From Spirochaetota bacterium (GTDB taxonomy: Bacteria; Spirochaetota; UBA4802; JAFGDQ01), in contig JAFGSG010000097.1 in NCBI GenBank assembly GCA_016934735.1, positions 1 through 41,978 on the forward strand: 41,978 nt of DNA. Reading direction: 5' to 3'. Under the pieces are notes generated by a model. It made no database searches, was not told the DNA's origin, and saw nothing but the letters and a program-made list of their open reading frames with translations. The position numbers and the translations under genes are program-made. Positions 32,893 through 40,830 of this stretch are shown in pieces. Position 1 is the first letter of the stretch, and each line of letters starts with the position of its first letter.

Positions 32893-32982
32893 CGGAAGGG
32901 GCAGGAATCGAACCTGCCGCTGCAATAAATTACAGCCTGCGGTTTTGAAGACCGTGGAGACCACCAGATCTCATCCTCTTCC
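32893..32982 (-). tRNA. selC: Selenocysteine tRNA (anticodon TCA)
   Basis: Ninety bases on the minus strand fold as tRNA-Sec. The 8-base acceptor strand GGAAGAGG faces CCCCTTCC with one A-C mismatch. The 6-bp D stem GAGATC/GGTCTC has the TGGT loop. The anticodon loop CTTCAAA has TCA at the anticodon position. A long variable arm (GCTGTAA/TTGCAGC) and the T arm GCAGG-TTCGATT-CCTGC complete it. The discriminator is G and the CCA end is not encoded. The pair at the base of the anticodon stem is also A-C by my reading. It lies beside selA and selB. Confidence 0.93.
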
Positions 32983-33094
32983 AATGTTTTACCGGCAGTT
33001 ACAATAATTATGCTTTACTGATGAAATTGTCAATATGTTTTAGCGGAAGTATCAGACAGATTGGAATACGGCATATAGCTTCAATATTATACTT

Positions 33095-33880
33095 TTATTT
33101 TGCTTTAAACATCATATCTTTCAGTTTAATTTCCGGATGGTGATAACGCTCGTAAGCAGGCGTTTTTTTTCCATACTGTATGGCTTCTTGCGGGCACCAC
33201 TGAATACAGGCCAGGCATTGCTCACACCGATGCTGCCAGGCCGGCTTTTTTGAATCCAGTAAAATATTCCCCACAGGACAGACATCTGCGCACGTTCCGC
33301 AGCCATTGCATTTATCGTCTACCCGGAAGTTCCTGTCCATTTTCGGAATCATATTATAAGTCATTTTATAAAGCGCTGTAAAGACTATCCTCTGCCACAA
33401 AGACCCTTTTTCAATATGGCCGGTTTCTTTCCCGGCTATATATTTCGCAGCTGCCTCGATTTTTTTTCCGGCTTCATTGTATAATTTCTGCAGATGCTCG
33501 GCAGGTCCCGGCCCTCCCCATGGGATATAATTGCTCGGCAATACAATATCGAAACCGGCAGAGAGCGGCAATCCGCGGGATTTCATGAGGTTACGCAATT
33601 GTATCAGGGTACGGGATACCTGTCCCGCGTTCACAGCAAAGGCAAAGTAATATTTTGCAGAATCCTTTTGAATTGTTTTAAGGAATTGAATGACCAGGCC
33701 GGGCACACCCCACATATGTACCGGGAAAACAATACCTGCTGCATCAGCCTTTGGTGTCCCCCCGTCCTTGATCATTTTCGTCATAGGGTGTATTTCGGCA
33801 TTGCCCAATTCTTGGGCCAGTTGACGCGCCGTCCATAACGAGTTTCCTGTACCTGTGTAATAATAAATTATTGTTTTCAT
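33095..33880 (-). CDS. EFR1-type flavodoxin-ferredoxin fusion protein
   Basis: The 261-residue protein joins a flavodoxin-like domain (FMN loop TGTGNS at 9-14) to a C-terminal 2x[4Fe-4S] ferredoxin domain (CNGCGTCADVCP and CEQCLACIQWCP). EFR1-family proteins of anaerobes have this order and transfer electrons in unknown redox reactions. I start at the ATG at 33880, which is preceded by AGGAAG and begins MKTIIYYYTGTGNS. The frame opens further up at 33952 without a ribosome site. It is encoded upstream of tRNA-Sec but has no in-frame UGA. Confidence 0.9.
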   Translation of the reverse strand: MKTIIYYYTGTGNSLWTARQLAQELGNAEIHPMTKMIKDGGTPKADAAGIVFPVHMWGVPGLVIQFLKTIQKDSAKYYFAFAVNAGQVSRTLIQLRNLMKSRGLPLSAGFDIVLPSNYIPWGGPGPAEHLQKLYNEAGKKIEAAAKYIAGKETGHIEKGSLWQRIVFTALYKMTYNMIPKMDRNFRVDDKCNGCGTCADVCPVGNILLDSKKPAWQHRCEQCLACIQWCPQEAIQYGKKTPAYERYHHPEIKLKDMMFKAK

Positions 33881-34002
33881 AAAAATCTTCCTGAAGTACC
33901 TCCTGTCTGTTATTTTTAAATTCGAGTTTATTTTTTTCTGTTTTATTTTCAATCATTTATTTAAAGCAGATTAGAGTTTATAAAAGGCGAATAAAGAAAT
34001 AA

Positions 34003-34031
34003 TTGACTTATTCGGACTTGTAAGTTATTAT
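34003..34031 (+). promoter_or_regulatory. Predicted promoter of the diguanylate cyclase gene
   Basis: TTGACT (34003-34008), 17 bases and TATTAT (34026-34031) form a good sigma70-like core about 40 bp before the TTG start. TATAAT at 34029-34034 is an alternative -10 at longer spacing. Confidence 0.55.
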
Positions 34032-34073
34032 AATATAAGCTTTTAAATCATCTTTGAATCCAGGTTACAAAAC

Positions 34074-35312
34074 TTGCCAAAAGTACTGATTGTTGAAGAC
34101 AGTAAGGTTGTCGGATCTGTAATAAAGAAAAAGATAGAATCCGGCCTGCATTATAGTGTTCACTGGGTACAGAGTTATTTGCAGGCAAAAGAATTATTAG
34201 ATAAAGATGGCCTCGATTTTTTCATTTGTCTTGTAGGATTATACCTCCCCGACGCGCCTGCCGGTGAAATAGTTGATTATGTAATTTCGAAAAATCTGCC
34301 TACCATTGTATTTACCGGCGAATTATCCGATGAAATCCGGAAAAAAATATGGTCAAAAAAGGTTGTTGATTATGTGGTCAAGGAAAGCGGGTACAATCTT
34401 GACTATGTGATTAATCTCATTAAGCGTATTTATAAAAATAAATCGATTAAAGTGCTTGTTGTTGATGATTCACAGGTATTTTGTGCGCGTGTTGCCGGAC
34501 TATTGGCAGTTCATCAATATCAGGTTTTTCAGGCAGGCGATGGAATACAGGCTTTAAAGATCCTGAACGGGAATCCGGACATAAAATTAGTGATTACCGA
34601 TTATAATATGCCCAACATGGACGGATTTCAGTTTATAAAAGAAATACGTGCTAAATTCAGCAAGGAAGACCTGTCGATAATAGGTATGTCCGGCGATAAT
34701 CTGCTGTCTGCTAAATTTATAAAACTTAGCGCGAATGATTTTATCAGCAAGGATTTCTTTACTGAAGAATTCTACTGCAGAATAACCCAGAATATCGAAG
34801 CTATTGAACATATCAGAGAAATCAAAGAAGCATCCAACAGGGATTATTTAACAGATCTTCACAACCGCAGATATTTTTACGATGTGGGGCAGAAATTATT
34901 CGAAAATGCAAAAAGGAATAATATAACAATCTCAGTTGCAATGATAGATATTGATTACTTTAAAAAAATAAACGACAGTTATGGACATGACAAGGGTGAT
35001 TTAGTATTGCAAAAGGTCGCCAGGATAATACAGAACAGATTCAGAGCATCGGACATAGTCTCGCGTATAGGCGGCGAGGAGTTCTGCGTGCTTGCCTGTA
35101 ACATGGGGAGTGAAAATGTTAAAAGCATTTTCGAACAGTTGAGAAAAACAATTGAAGAATCAGAGATTATATCCGGCACTGAAACTATAAAGATTACAAT
35201 CAGTACCGGAATATGCCTTGAGCCAGCGGAAACTCTGGATGAAATGATCAAATATGCTGATAAAATGCTTTATAAAGCTAAGGAGGCGGGCAGAAACAGA
35301 GTCGAGATATAA
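34074..35312 (+). CDS. PleD-like response regulator with GGDEF diguanylate cyclase domain
   Basis: The 412-residue protein has two receiver domains (about 1-118 and 125-245) followed by a GGDEF domain (about 255-412). The second receiver has the phosphate-accepting aspartate in VITDYNMPNMDG. In the first, the matching position is Gly in CLVGLYLPD, so that domain should not be phosphorylated on the usual residue and may serve dimerisation. The active site is GGEEF, and RASD lies five residues before it, the RxxD product-inhibition site. An active, feedback-regulated c-di-GMP synthase is expected. It starts with TTG after a short AGG. It is divergent from the EFR1 gene. Confidence 0.93.
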   Translation: MPKVLIVEDSKVVGSVIKKKIESGLHYSVHWVQSYLQAKELLDKDGLDFFICLVGLYLPDAPAGEIVDYVISKNLPTIVFTGELSDEIRKKIWSKKVVDYVVKESGYNLDYVINLIKRIYKNKSIKVLVVDDSQVFCARVAGLLAVHQYQVFQAGDGIQALKILNGNPDIKLVITDYNMPNMDGFQFIKEIRAKFSKEDLSIIGMSGDNLLSAKFIKLSANDFISKDFFTEEFYCRITQNIEAIEHIREIKEASNRDYLTDLHNRRYFYDVGQKLFENAKRNNITISVAMIDIDYFKKINDSYGHDKGDLVLQKVARIIQNRFRASDIVSRIGGEEFCVLACNMGSENVKSIFEQLRKTIEESEIISGTETIKITISTGICLEPAETLDEMIKYADKMLYKAKEAGRNRVEI

Positions 35313-35379
35313 AAATTTGTTGACCACTTCATTATAATATGTTTTTTTGTTTTATGTATACGCGTAGTGAAGGGAAGCG

Positions 35380-35754
35380 ATGAACCAGAATAATAAAAAA
35401 GCACTATGTTTATTCTTATTTTGTATATGTATTATTTGTTTAACAACCAGCATTTTCCCGTTTGATGCCGGGAGCGTTATTGCTTATCCCGTCCCTTTCA
35501 ATCCTAATATACACGGCACCCTGAGAATTGATATTCCTGCAGGGATAGATAAAGAAAAAATTGAAATTTTTGATATTAATGGCGATTCTGTTTTTACAAG
35601 GGAATATTCGTCATTAACCACTATTATGTGGAATGGAAGGAATAAGGACGGCAAGCTCGTTAATCCCGGTCTGTACATAATAAAGATCACTCTTGAGAAT
35701 ACTTCTACCGGGCAATACGGCAGGAAAATAATCAGGATATTGGTTAACAGATAA
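35380..35754 (+). CDS. Secreted FlgD/T9SS-CTD-like single-domain protein
   Basis: The 124-residue product has an N-terminal signal peptide (about 1-27). One beta-sandwich domain follows: AYPVPFNPN, then ...EIFDINGDSVF..., WNGRNKDGKLVNPGLYIIKI. This is the layout of FlgD-type Ig-like and type IX secretion C-terminal sorting domains (yPNPFNP...W.G.d..G..v.sG.Y). Here the domain stands alone with no cargo. GAAGGGAAG precedes the ATG. It lies 6 bp before a PorV/UPF0164-like barrel gene, so the two are one operon and may interact. Confidence 0.78.
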   Translation: MNQNNKKALCLFLFCICIICLTTSIFPFDAGSVIAYPVPFNPNIHGTLRIDIPAGIDKEKIEIFDINGDSVFTREYSSLTTIMWNGRNKDGKLVNPGLYIIKITLENTSTGQYGRKIIRILVNR

Positions 35755-35760
35755 ACACAG

Positions 35761-36795
35761 ATGAAAATAAACTCTAAAGGAATAAATAATTTATTTTGTG
35801 CGCTGCTTATTATTTTTATAATTAATGTAAATCTTTATGCAGGAAACGATGCAGGCGGCAGAGCAGCTTTTACCAGAGGCGGATGGGCCGGAGCAAGGTA
35901 TGTGGCAATGGGAAAGGCAGCGGAGATAGTCGTAGATGACGTATTTTCGATTTACTGGAATCCTGCCGGTTTAAGAGAACTGAGACAAAAAGAAGCCCTT
36001 ACTCCGGAAGAGATAAATAAAAGAGCGGCAGGCGGGCAAATAGACAGCATTACAGAAAAAGATCTTACAAGATTTTCGGAAGAAGAATACTCCAGATCCT
36101 TTGTTCAAATAGGAGTTTCCTCTGCGATACTGGATGTTGACAGGGAAGCCGGGTTCGCCGGAGCAGCATTTAATTTATTCAGGGGAGTGGCAGGTATCGG
36201 TTATTACGGTATACAGTCACGGAATATCGAATCAAGAGATACGGACGGCAATTATATAAAAGATATACATTACCTGGCATCAGTGGGATTTTTGTCATAC
36301 GGATGGGGGATAGGAGTTGCTTCATTGGGAGTGTCATTGAAGCCATTGTATGAAATTGTCGGGGAAACAAAGTATTACGGCATTGGCGCAGACATCGGCG
36401 CTCAAATAGAAATGATACCTCTTGTAAAGTTAGGATTTGTTGTTCAGGATATCGGGACAGGGCTCAAACCTGTAAAAAATTATGATAATATCGAAAACAG
36501 GTACAGCTTTGCTTATCCGTCATTTAAGGCAAGCGCTTCGGTAATAAATCGTGCTTCAGATATCATTGTAGCAATAAGCGGAATAAAAAAACTGGAGCAG
36601 GAAGAGTTTGAGGTAAATTTCGGTTTCCAGTATAATATTCTAAAATATACTTCAATATATCTTGGGTTAAATGACAAACTTTTTTCATCAGGATTGTCAT
36701 TAAGATTTATTAATATGGATATTACTTATGCCTTCTCGTTCGATAACATAGATTTCGGGTATAACAATACACTGTCTTTTACGCTGGTTATTTAA
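35761..36795 (+). CDS. PorV/PorQ-like outer-membrane barrel (UPF0164 family)
   Basis: The 344-residue protein has a signal peptide (1-27, LYA|GN). The N-terminal segment GARYVAMGKAAEIVVDDVFSIYWNPAGL is typical of UPF0164 and PorV/PorQ proteins, which share the FadL barrel fold. The later strands are beta-barrel-like and it ends with a terminal strand (TLSFTLVI). UPF0164 proteins are well represented in treponemes; PorV of other phyla helps move type IX cargo. Start ATG at 35761. It is followed 1 bp later by folP, so the transcript continues into the folate and c-di-AMP genes. Confidence 0.82.
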   Translation: MKINSKGINNLFCALLIIFIINVNLYAGNDAGGRAAFTRGGWAGARYVAMGKAAEIVVDDVFSIYWNPAGLRELRQKEALTPEEINKRAAGGQIDSITEKDLTRFSEEEYSRSFVQIGVSSAILDVDREAGFAGAAFNLFRGVAGIGYYGIQSRNIESRDTDGNYIKDIHYLASVGFLSYGWGIGVASLGVSLKPLYEIVGETKYYGIGADIGAQIEMIPLVKLGFVVQDIGTGLKPVKNYDNIENRYSFAYPSFKASASVINRASDIIVAISGIKKLEQEEFEVNFGFQYNILKYTSIYLGLNDKLFSSGLSLRFINMDITYAFSFDNIDFGYNNTLSFTLVI

Positions 36796-36796
36796 A

Positions 36797-37630
36797 ATGG
36801 CTTTGGAATTCGGTAAAAAGACATTGATTATGGGCATCTTAAATGTTACCCCTGACTCTTTTTATGATGGTGGCCGTAATTTCGGGCGTGAGAAAGCGAT
36901 TAAGAAGGCATATCAATTATATAAAGACGGCGCGGATATTATCGATATAGGCGGAGAATCCACAAGGCCCGGGGCGGACACAGTTTCACTTTCGGAGGAA
37001 ATGGACAGGGTTTGTCCTGTTATAGAAGCTGTTGCAGATAATATAGATATTCCGGTTTCGATAGATACGTATAAATCAGAGATTGCGGAAGAAGCATTAA
37101 AGCTTGGAGCTTCCATTATTAACGACATCAGCGGACTTGCCTTTGATGAAAAGATGGCCGGGATTGCCGCCGGATATAAATCATATATTGTTTTAATGCA
37201 TATTAAAGGAAATCCTAAGAATATGCAGGTTAATCCGCAATACGAAAATCTTTTGAAGGAAATATATTCTTTTCTGGAAAACGCGAAAGAGAAGGCGATA
37301 AATTCCGGAATCGGCAAAGATAAAATTATAATTGATCCGGGGATAGGATTCGGAAAAACCTTGGAAGACAATTACAGAATATTGAATAATATTGGTTTTT
37401 TTAAAAAAATGGGATTTCCGCTTTTAATCGGTCTTTCCAGAAAATCGTTGATAGGCAGACTATACGATAATGAAGAGGACAGGCTTTTTGCTACTATTGC
37501 GCTGAATACCATATCGTCCGTTTATGGAGCGGATATAATCAGGGTTCACGATGTGAGAGAGCATTATTTAGCCTTTCAATCAATCGAAATGCTCAGGGGA
37601 ATTCGAACAGCAGATGGAAGAAATTTTTGA
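36797..37630 (+). CDS. folP: Dihydropteroate synthase
   Basis: FolP joins p-aminobenzoate to 6-hydroxymethyl-dihydropterin in folate synthesis. The TIM-barrel signatures MGILNVTPDSFYDGG (12-26), GGESTRPGAD and the glycine-rich IIDPGIGFGK loop are all present, and the 277-residue length is usual. It starts 1 bp after the preceding stop and overlaps the cdaA start by 17 bp. The folP-cdaA-cdaR order is known in several bacterial groups. Confidence 0.95.
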   Translation: MALEFGKKTLIMGILNVTPDSFYDGGRNFGREKAIKKAYQLYKDGADIIDIGGESTRPGADTVSLSEEMDRVCPVIEAVADNIDIPVSIDTYKSEIAEEALKLGASIINDISGLAFDEKMAGIAAGYKSYIVLMHIKGNPKNMQVNPQYENLLKEIYSFLENAKEKAINSGIGKDKIIIDPGIGFGKTLEDNYRILNNIGFFKKMGFPLLIGLSRKSLIGRLYDNEEDRLFATIALNTISSVYGADIIRVHDVREHYLAFQSIEMLRGIRTADGRNF

Positions 37631-38423
37631 TACTATTAGGATTAACATAACCACATTCTGGGATTATATCAGGAATGTCCTTGATATTATTATTGTATCA
37701 TTTATATTATACTGGGCTTACTCATTTCTTTCGCATACAAGGGCAATCCAGTTATTAAAAGGAATAATTGTAATAGCAATTGTAGCGCTTTTATCAAACA
37801 TGTTAAGATTAGATACGCTTAACTGGTTGATAACAAATCTTACAACTTATCTGGTAATTTTAATAATTATATTATTCCAGCCTGAGTTGCGCCGTCTTAT
37901 AACGCAATTCGGACAGAAAAACTGGTTATCGGGCACGGAAGTTAATAATGAGCCTTTCCAGCTTGATGAGCTTGTAAATGCTCTGGTAGCAATGGCTGAA
38001 ATTAAAATAGGCGCCCTGATAGTGATTGAAAGAAATACGGGGCTTAGGAGTTATATCGAATCAGGTGTATCCATCGATGCAATAATTTCGGAAGAATTGA
38101 TCAGGACTATTTTTTATCCGAATACATTTCTTCATGATGGAGCAATAATTATTCAGGAAGGAAGAATATCAGCTGCAGCATGTTATTTGCCTTTAAGCGA
38201 TTCCAGGCAATTAAAGAAATATCACGGGGCAAGACACAGGGCTGCATTAGGGATAGCAGAGGAGACCGATGCTTTAGTTCTTGTTTCATCTGAAGAAACA
38301 GGAAATATATCAATTATGGTTAATGGTAAAATATATCCGAAAATTAAAGTCTCGGATATCAAAAATATTATTCTGTACTTTATGAATCCTAAAACTGCTT
38401 ATGAGGATAAATATCCGGTTTAA
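37614..38423 (+). CDS. cdaA: Diadenylate cyclase CdaA
   Basis: This is a membrane enzyme making c-di-AMP from two ATP. Three N-terminal transmembrane helices (about 18-90) precede the DAC domain (about 95-260) with the DGA motif in FLHDGAIII and RHR in GARHRAALG, both catalytic. The length (269) is typical. Its start overlaps folP by 17 bp. The next gene encodes a YbbR-repeat protein, the usual regulator. Confidence 0.95.
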   Translation: MEEIFDTIRINITTFWDYIRNVLDIIIVSFILYWAYSFLSHTRAIQLLKGIIVIAIVALLSNMLRLDTLNWLITNLTTYLVILIIILFQPELRRLITQFGQKNWLSGTEVNNEPFQLDELVNALVAMAEIKIGALIVIERNTGLRSYIESGVSIDAIISEELIRTIFYPNTFLHDGAIIIQEGRISAAACYLPLSDSRQLKKYHGARHRAALGIAEETDALVLVSSEETGNISIMVNGKIYPKIKVSDIKNIILYFMNPKTAYEDKYPV

Positions 38424-38482
38424 TTTCAAAGAGAAAATTAAAGAGAAAGTTTGCTTAATATTTTTTTTAATTTCTGATTAAA

Positions 38483-39454
38483 ATGAAAAATTATATACTT
38501 ATAATAAAGAACATATTAAAAGCAAAGAATATAGCTGCAAAAATTATCTGCGTGCTCCTTGCGGTTTTACTATGGGCGTATATAGGCAGCACTAATATAG
38601 GCGAGGTGAAATTTAAAATTCCGATTACATTTACAAATCTGCCGGAAACCCTGGTTATGCTGAAAATATCCAATAAATATGTAAGTGCAACATTAACTGG
38701 CAGGAAAGATAATCTTAAAAATGTAAATGTAAAAAGTATTAAGGCAGTAGTTGACCTTGACCAGCCGGAAATAGGTATAAATAAAAGTTATCCTATTGAG
38801 CTAGTTAAAGATGAAGTTCCTGAAAATATTGAGATAAATTTATCTGTAAAAAATGTCAGCCTGATTGTAGACAGAAATGTCACTAAAAGAGTAAAAGTAA
38901 AAGCAAATATTATTGATAAAGTTCAGGATGGTTATGTATTGGGCAGAGTTATGATTATTCCTGAGTCTATCAACATTAGTGGGCCCGAATCACTGATAAA
39001 AAGTATTAATTTTATGCAGACTGAAAAACTTTCAATAACAAAAGCAACAGGAAGAATAATAAAAGATGCAGGAATTTATAATAATGATTTTCCCGATGTC
39101 CGTACGGACATATCAAAAGTCAGAGTCATTATTCCTGTCATTGAAACAAGTAATTCAACCGAATTTAAAAAGAAAATCATTTTAAAAAATACAAATATTG
39201 ATTATAACTATATTGTAAGTCAGGAGGAAGTATCAGTATATCTTAAATCAGATAAGCCTGATATTGAACCGTCAGGTGATGATGTGGATATTTTTATTGA
39301 TATTGGGTCTTTGAATGCAGATGAACTCCTGAGTAAAGGGAAAGAAAATCATATTGAAAAATATTATACTTTAGAGGCCGTTGTTAAAAGAGACGGACTT
39401 AAAGTAGTTTCCATTTTTCCGGATATGGTTTCCGTAAAAGCAGTAGTAAAATAA
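38483..39454 (+). CDS. cdaR: YbbR-domain protein CdaR
   Basis: The 323-residue product has one N-terminal membrane helix (about 18-36, with the family motif LLAVLLWAYI) and a large extracytoplasmic part with YbbR repeats (about 45-120, 130-215, 225-320). In studied species CdaR binds and modulates CdaA at the membrane. It starts 60 bp after cdaA. No strong ribosome site is visible before the ATG. Confidence 0.9.
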   Translation: MKNYILIIKNILKAKNIAAKIICVLLAVLLWAYIGSTNIGEVKFKIPITFTNLPETLVMLKISNKYVSATLTGRKDNLKNVNVKSIKAVVDLDQPEIGINKSYPIELVKDEVPENIEINLSVKNVSLIVDRNVTKRVKVKANIIDKVQDGYVLGRVMIIPESINISGPESLIKSINFMQTEKLSITKATGRIIKDAGIYNNDFPDVRTDISKVRVIIPVIETSNSTEFKKKIILKNTNIDYNYIVSQEEVSVYLKSDKPDIEPSGDDVDIFIDIGSLNADELLSKGKENHIEKYYTLEAVVKRDGLKVVSIFPDMVSVKAVVK

Positions 39455-39480
39455 AGTATGTATTGTAAAGAGGAAAAAGT

Positions 39481-40200
39481 ATGTCTGCGGCTTTGTTATG
39501 TATAAATATAGATCATATCGCGACTTTGAGACAGGCAAGAGGAGGAGTGTACCCTGACCCGGTTGAAGGCGCCCTATTATGCGAAAGAAGCGGCTGTGAC
39601 GGCATTACAGTCCATTTGCGCGAAGACAGGCGGCATATCCAGGACAGGGATGTTTTCGCATTAAAAGAGATAGTAAAAGGTAAATTTAATCTTGAAATGG
39701 CTCTGTCTGATGAAATAATAAAAATTGCAGCAGAAGTAAAACCGGATCAAATTACGATTGTTCCCGAAAAGAGAGAAGAATTAACAACAGAAGGCGGGCT
39801 TGATGTCGGGAAAAACACGAAAAAGATTATTGAAAGCATTAATTTATTTCATAGTCTTAATATTGCAGTGTCTCTTTTCATTGAACCGGATGAAAAAGTA
39901 ATAGAACTTTCAAAGAAATGCGGAGCGGATTATATTGAAATCCATACCGGGACTTACTGTAATGCTGTGCAGAAAGAGGAAATCAATAAAGAAATTGACA
40001 GGATATACAATGCGGCAAACCATGCATTAAAAATCGGAATAAAAGTCAATGCCGGTCATGGGCTGAATTACAGCAACCTTAAACCTGTTTTAAAAACCCC
40101 CGGATTAGAGGAACTTAATATCGGTCATTCGATAATATCGAGAGCTGTTTTTGTCGGACTGCCTGAAGCCGTTAAGGAAATGCTTAAAATTATTAAATAG
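39481..40200 (+). CDS. pdxJ: Pyridoxine 5'-phosphate synthase
   Basis: PdxJ condenses 1-deoxyxylulose-5-phosphate with 3-amino-2-oxopropyl phosphate to make vitamin B6 phosphate; dxs in the window provides one substrate precursor. The TIM-barrel signatures NIDHIATLRQAR (9-20), VHLREDRRHIQD and VNAGHGLNY are present. The length (239) is typical. GAGG precedes the ATG. It is in the same strand group as cdaA/cdaR. Confidence 0.95.
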   Translation: MSAALLCINIDHIATLRQARGGVYPDPVEGALLCERSGCDGITVHLREDRRHIQDRDVFALKEIVKGKFNLEMALSDEIIKIAAEVKPDQITIVPEKREELTTEGGLDVGKNTKKIIESINLFHSLNIAVSLFIEPDEKVIELSKKCGADYIEIHTGTYCNAVQKEEINKEIDRIYNAANHALKIGIKVNAGHGLNYSNLKPVLKTPGLEELNIGHSIISRAVFVGLPEAVKEMLKIIK

Positions 40201-40223
40201 CCATTTTAGGAGTATGTTATGCT

Positions 40224-40412
40224 ATGAGTATTATTAAATTATTTTTAATATTTATTTTTATTTACTTTTTATTTACTTTATTTAAAGTAATTTTAAAAGT
40301 CAGCAGGAACGTGAAAAAAAACGTGAATAATACAAAAGATGCAAAAATGTCTGAAGCAGGGAAAAAAAGCACTACAATAGTGCTGGATAAAGATCAATAT
40401 AAAGTGGAGTGA
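40224..40412 (+). CDS. Small single-pass membrane protein, unknown
   Basis: The 62-residue peptide has one hydrophobic helix (about 4-26, mostly Ile/Leu/Phe) and a charged Lys-rich tail. It resembles small DUF4834-like membrane proteins in form, but no family is certain. A TAGGAG site lies about 11 bases before the ATG at 40224; two other ATGs lie within the ten bases before it in other frames. It is 24 bp after pdxJ and 8 bp before the lipoprotein gene, which supports expression. Confidence 0.6.
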   Translation: MSIIKLFLIFIFIYFLFTLFKVILKVSRNVKKNVNNTKDAKMSEAGKKSTTIVLDKDQYKVE

Positions 40413-40419
40413 TGCTGAT

Positions 40420-40827
40420 TTGGGAAGAAAAATTTTTTCCATAGTATTCGCTGTATTTTTTATGATTATTAGCGGCGGATGCAGCAAGCCAAAAGGAGAA
40501 TTTGCTTTTAAGAAATTTACTCAAGATCAATATAAAAGAATGCATGATCCCCTGGAGTTTGAGAAAAGTGAGAGAATTAATTGGGTGTATATTTTTAAAG
40601 ATGTTAGGGAAGTTCATAATATAGGCCTGGGGCTTTTAAAAAAGGAAATAGTATGGGTCGACATAAACAGCAGAGTTGAACAAATTTCAGAATATAACAA
40701 TGCGATTTACGGAAAAATTGAAAATTTATCTGACGGTGTTTATAAGATTATTTTAAGTCTTGAAAATAAAGTCATTGATGAACGTGAGTTTGTTATTTAC
40801 TCTGACAGCGAAGACTATTATAATTAA
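40420..40827 (+). CDS. Small lipoprotein, unknown function
   Basis: The 135-residue product has a lipoprotein signal with C21 in SGGC. The mature domain of about 115 residues looks like a beta-sandwich (IYGKIENLSDGVYKIILSLE, then VIDEREFVIY) and is acidic at its end. No motif is recognised. It starts with TTG, with GTGGAG about 11 bases upstream. It ends 3 bp before the 3' end of the convergent GspN-like gene. Confidence 0.7.
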   Translation: MGRKIFSIVFAVFFMIISGGCSKPKGEFAFKKFTQDQYKRMHDPLEFEKSERINWVYIFKDVREVHNIGLGLLKKEIVWVDINSRVEQISEYNNAIYGKIENLSDGVYKIILSLENKVIDEREFVIYSDSEDYYN

Positions 40828-40830
40828 AAT

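Noticed and set aside
33953-34073. Replication origin at the strand switch between leftward and rightward gene blocks
   Set aside because: Gene direction changes here, but there are no DnaA boxes or origin-linked genes; a simple promoter for the diguanylate cyclase gene explains the spacer.
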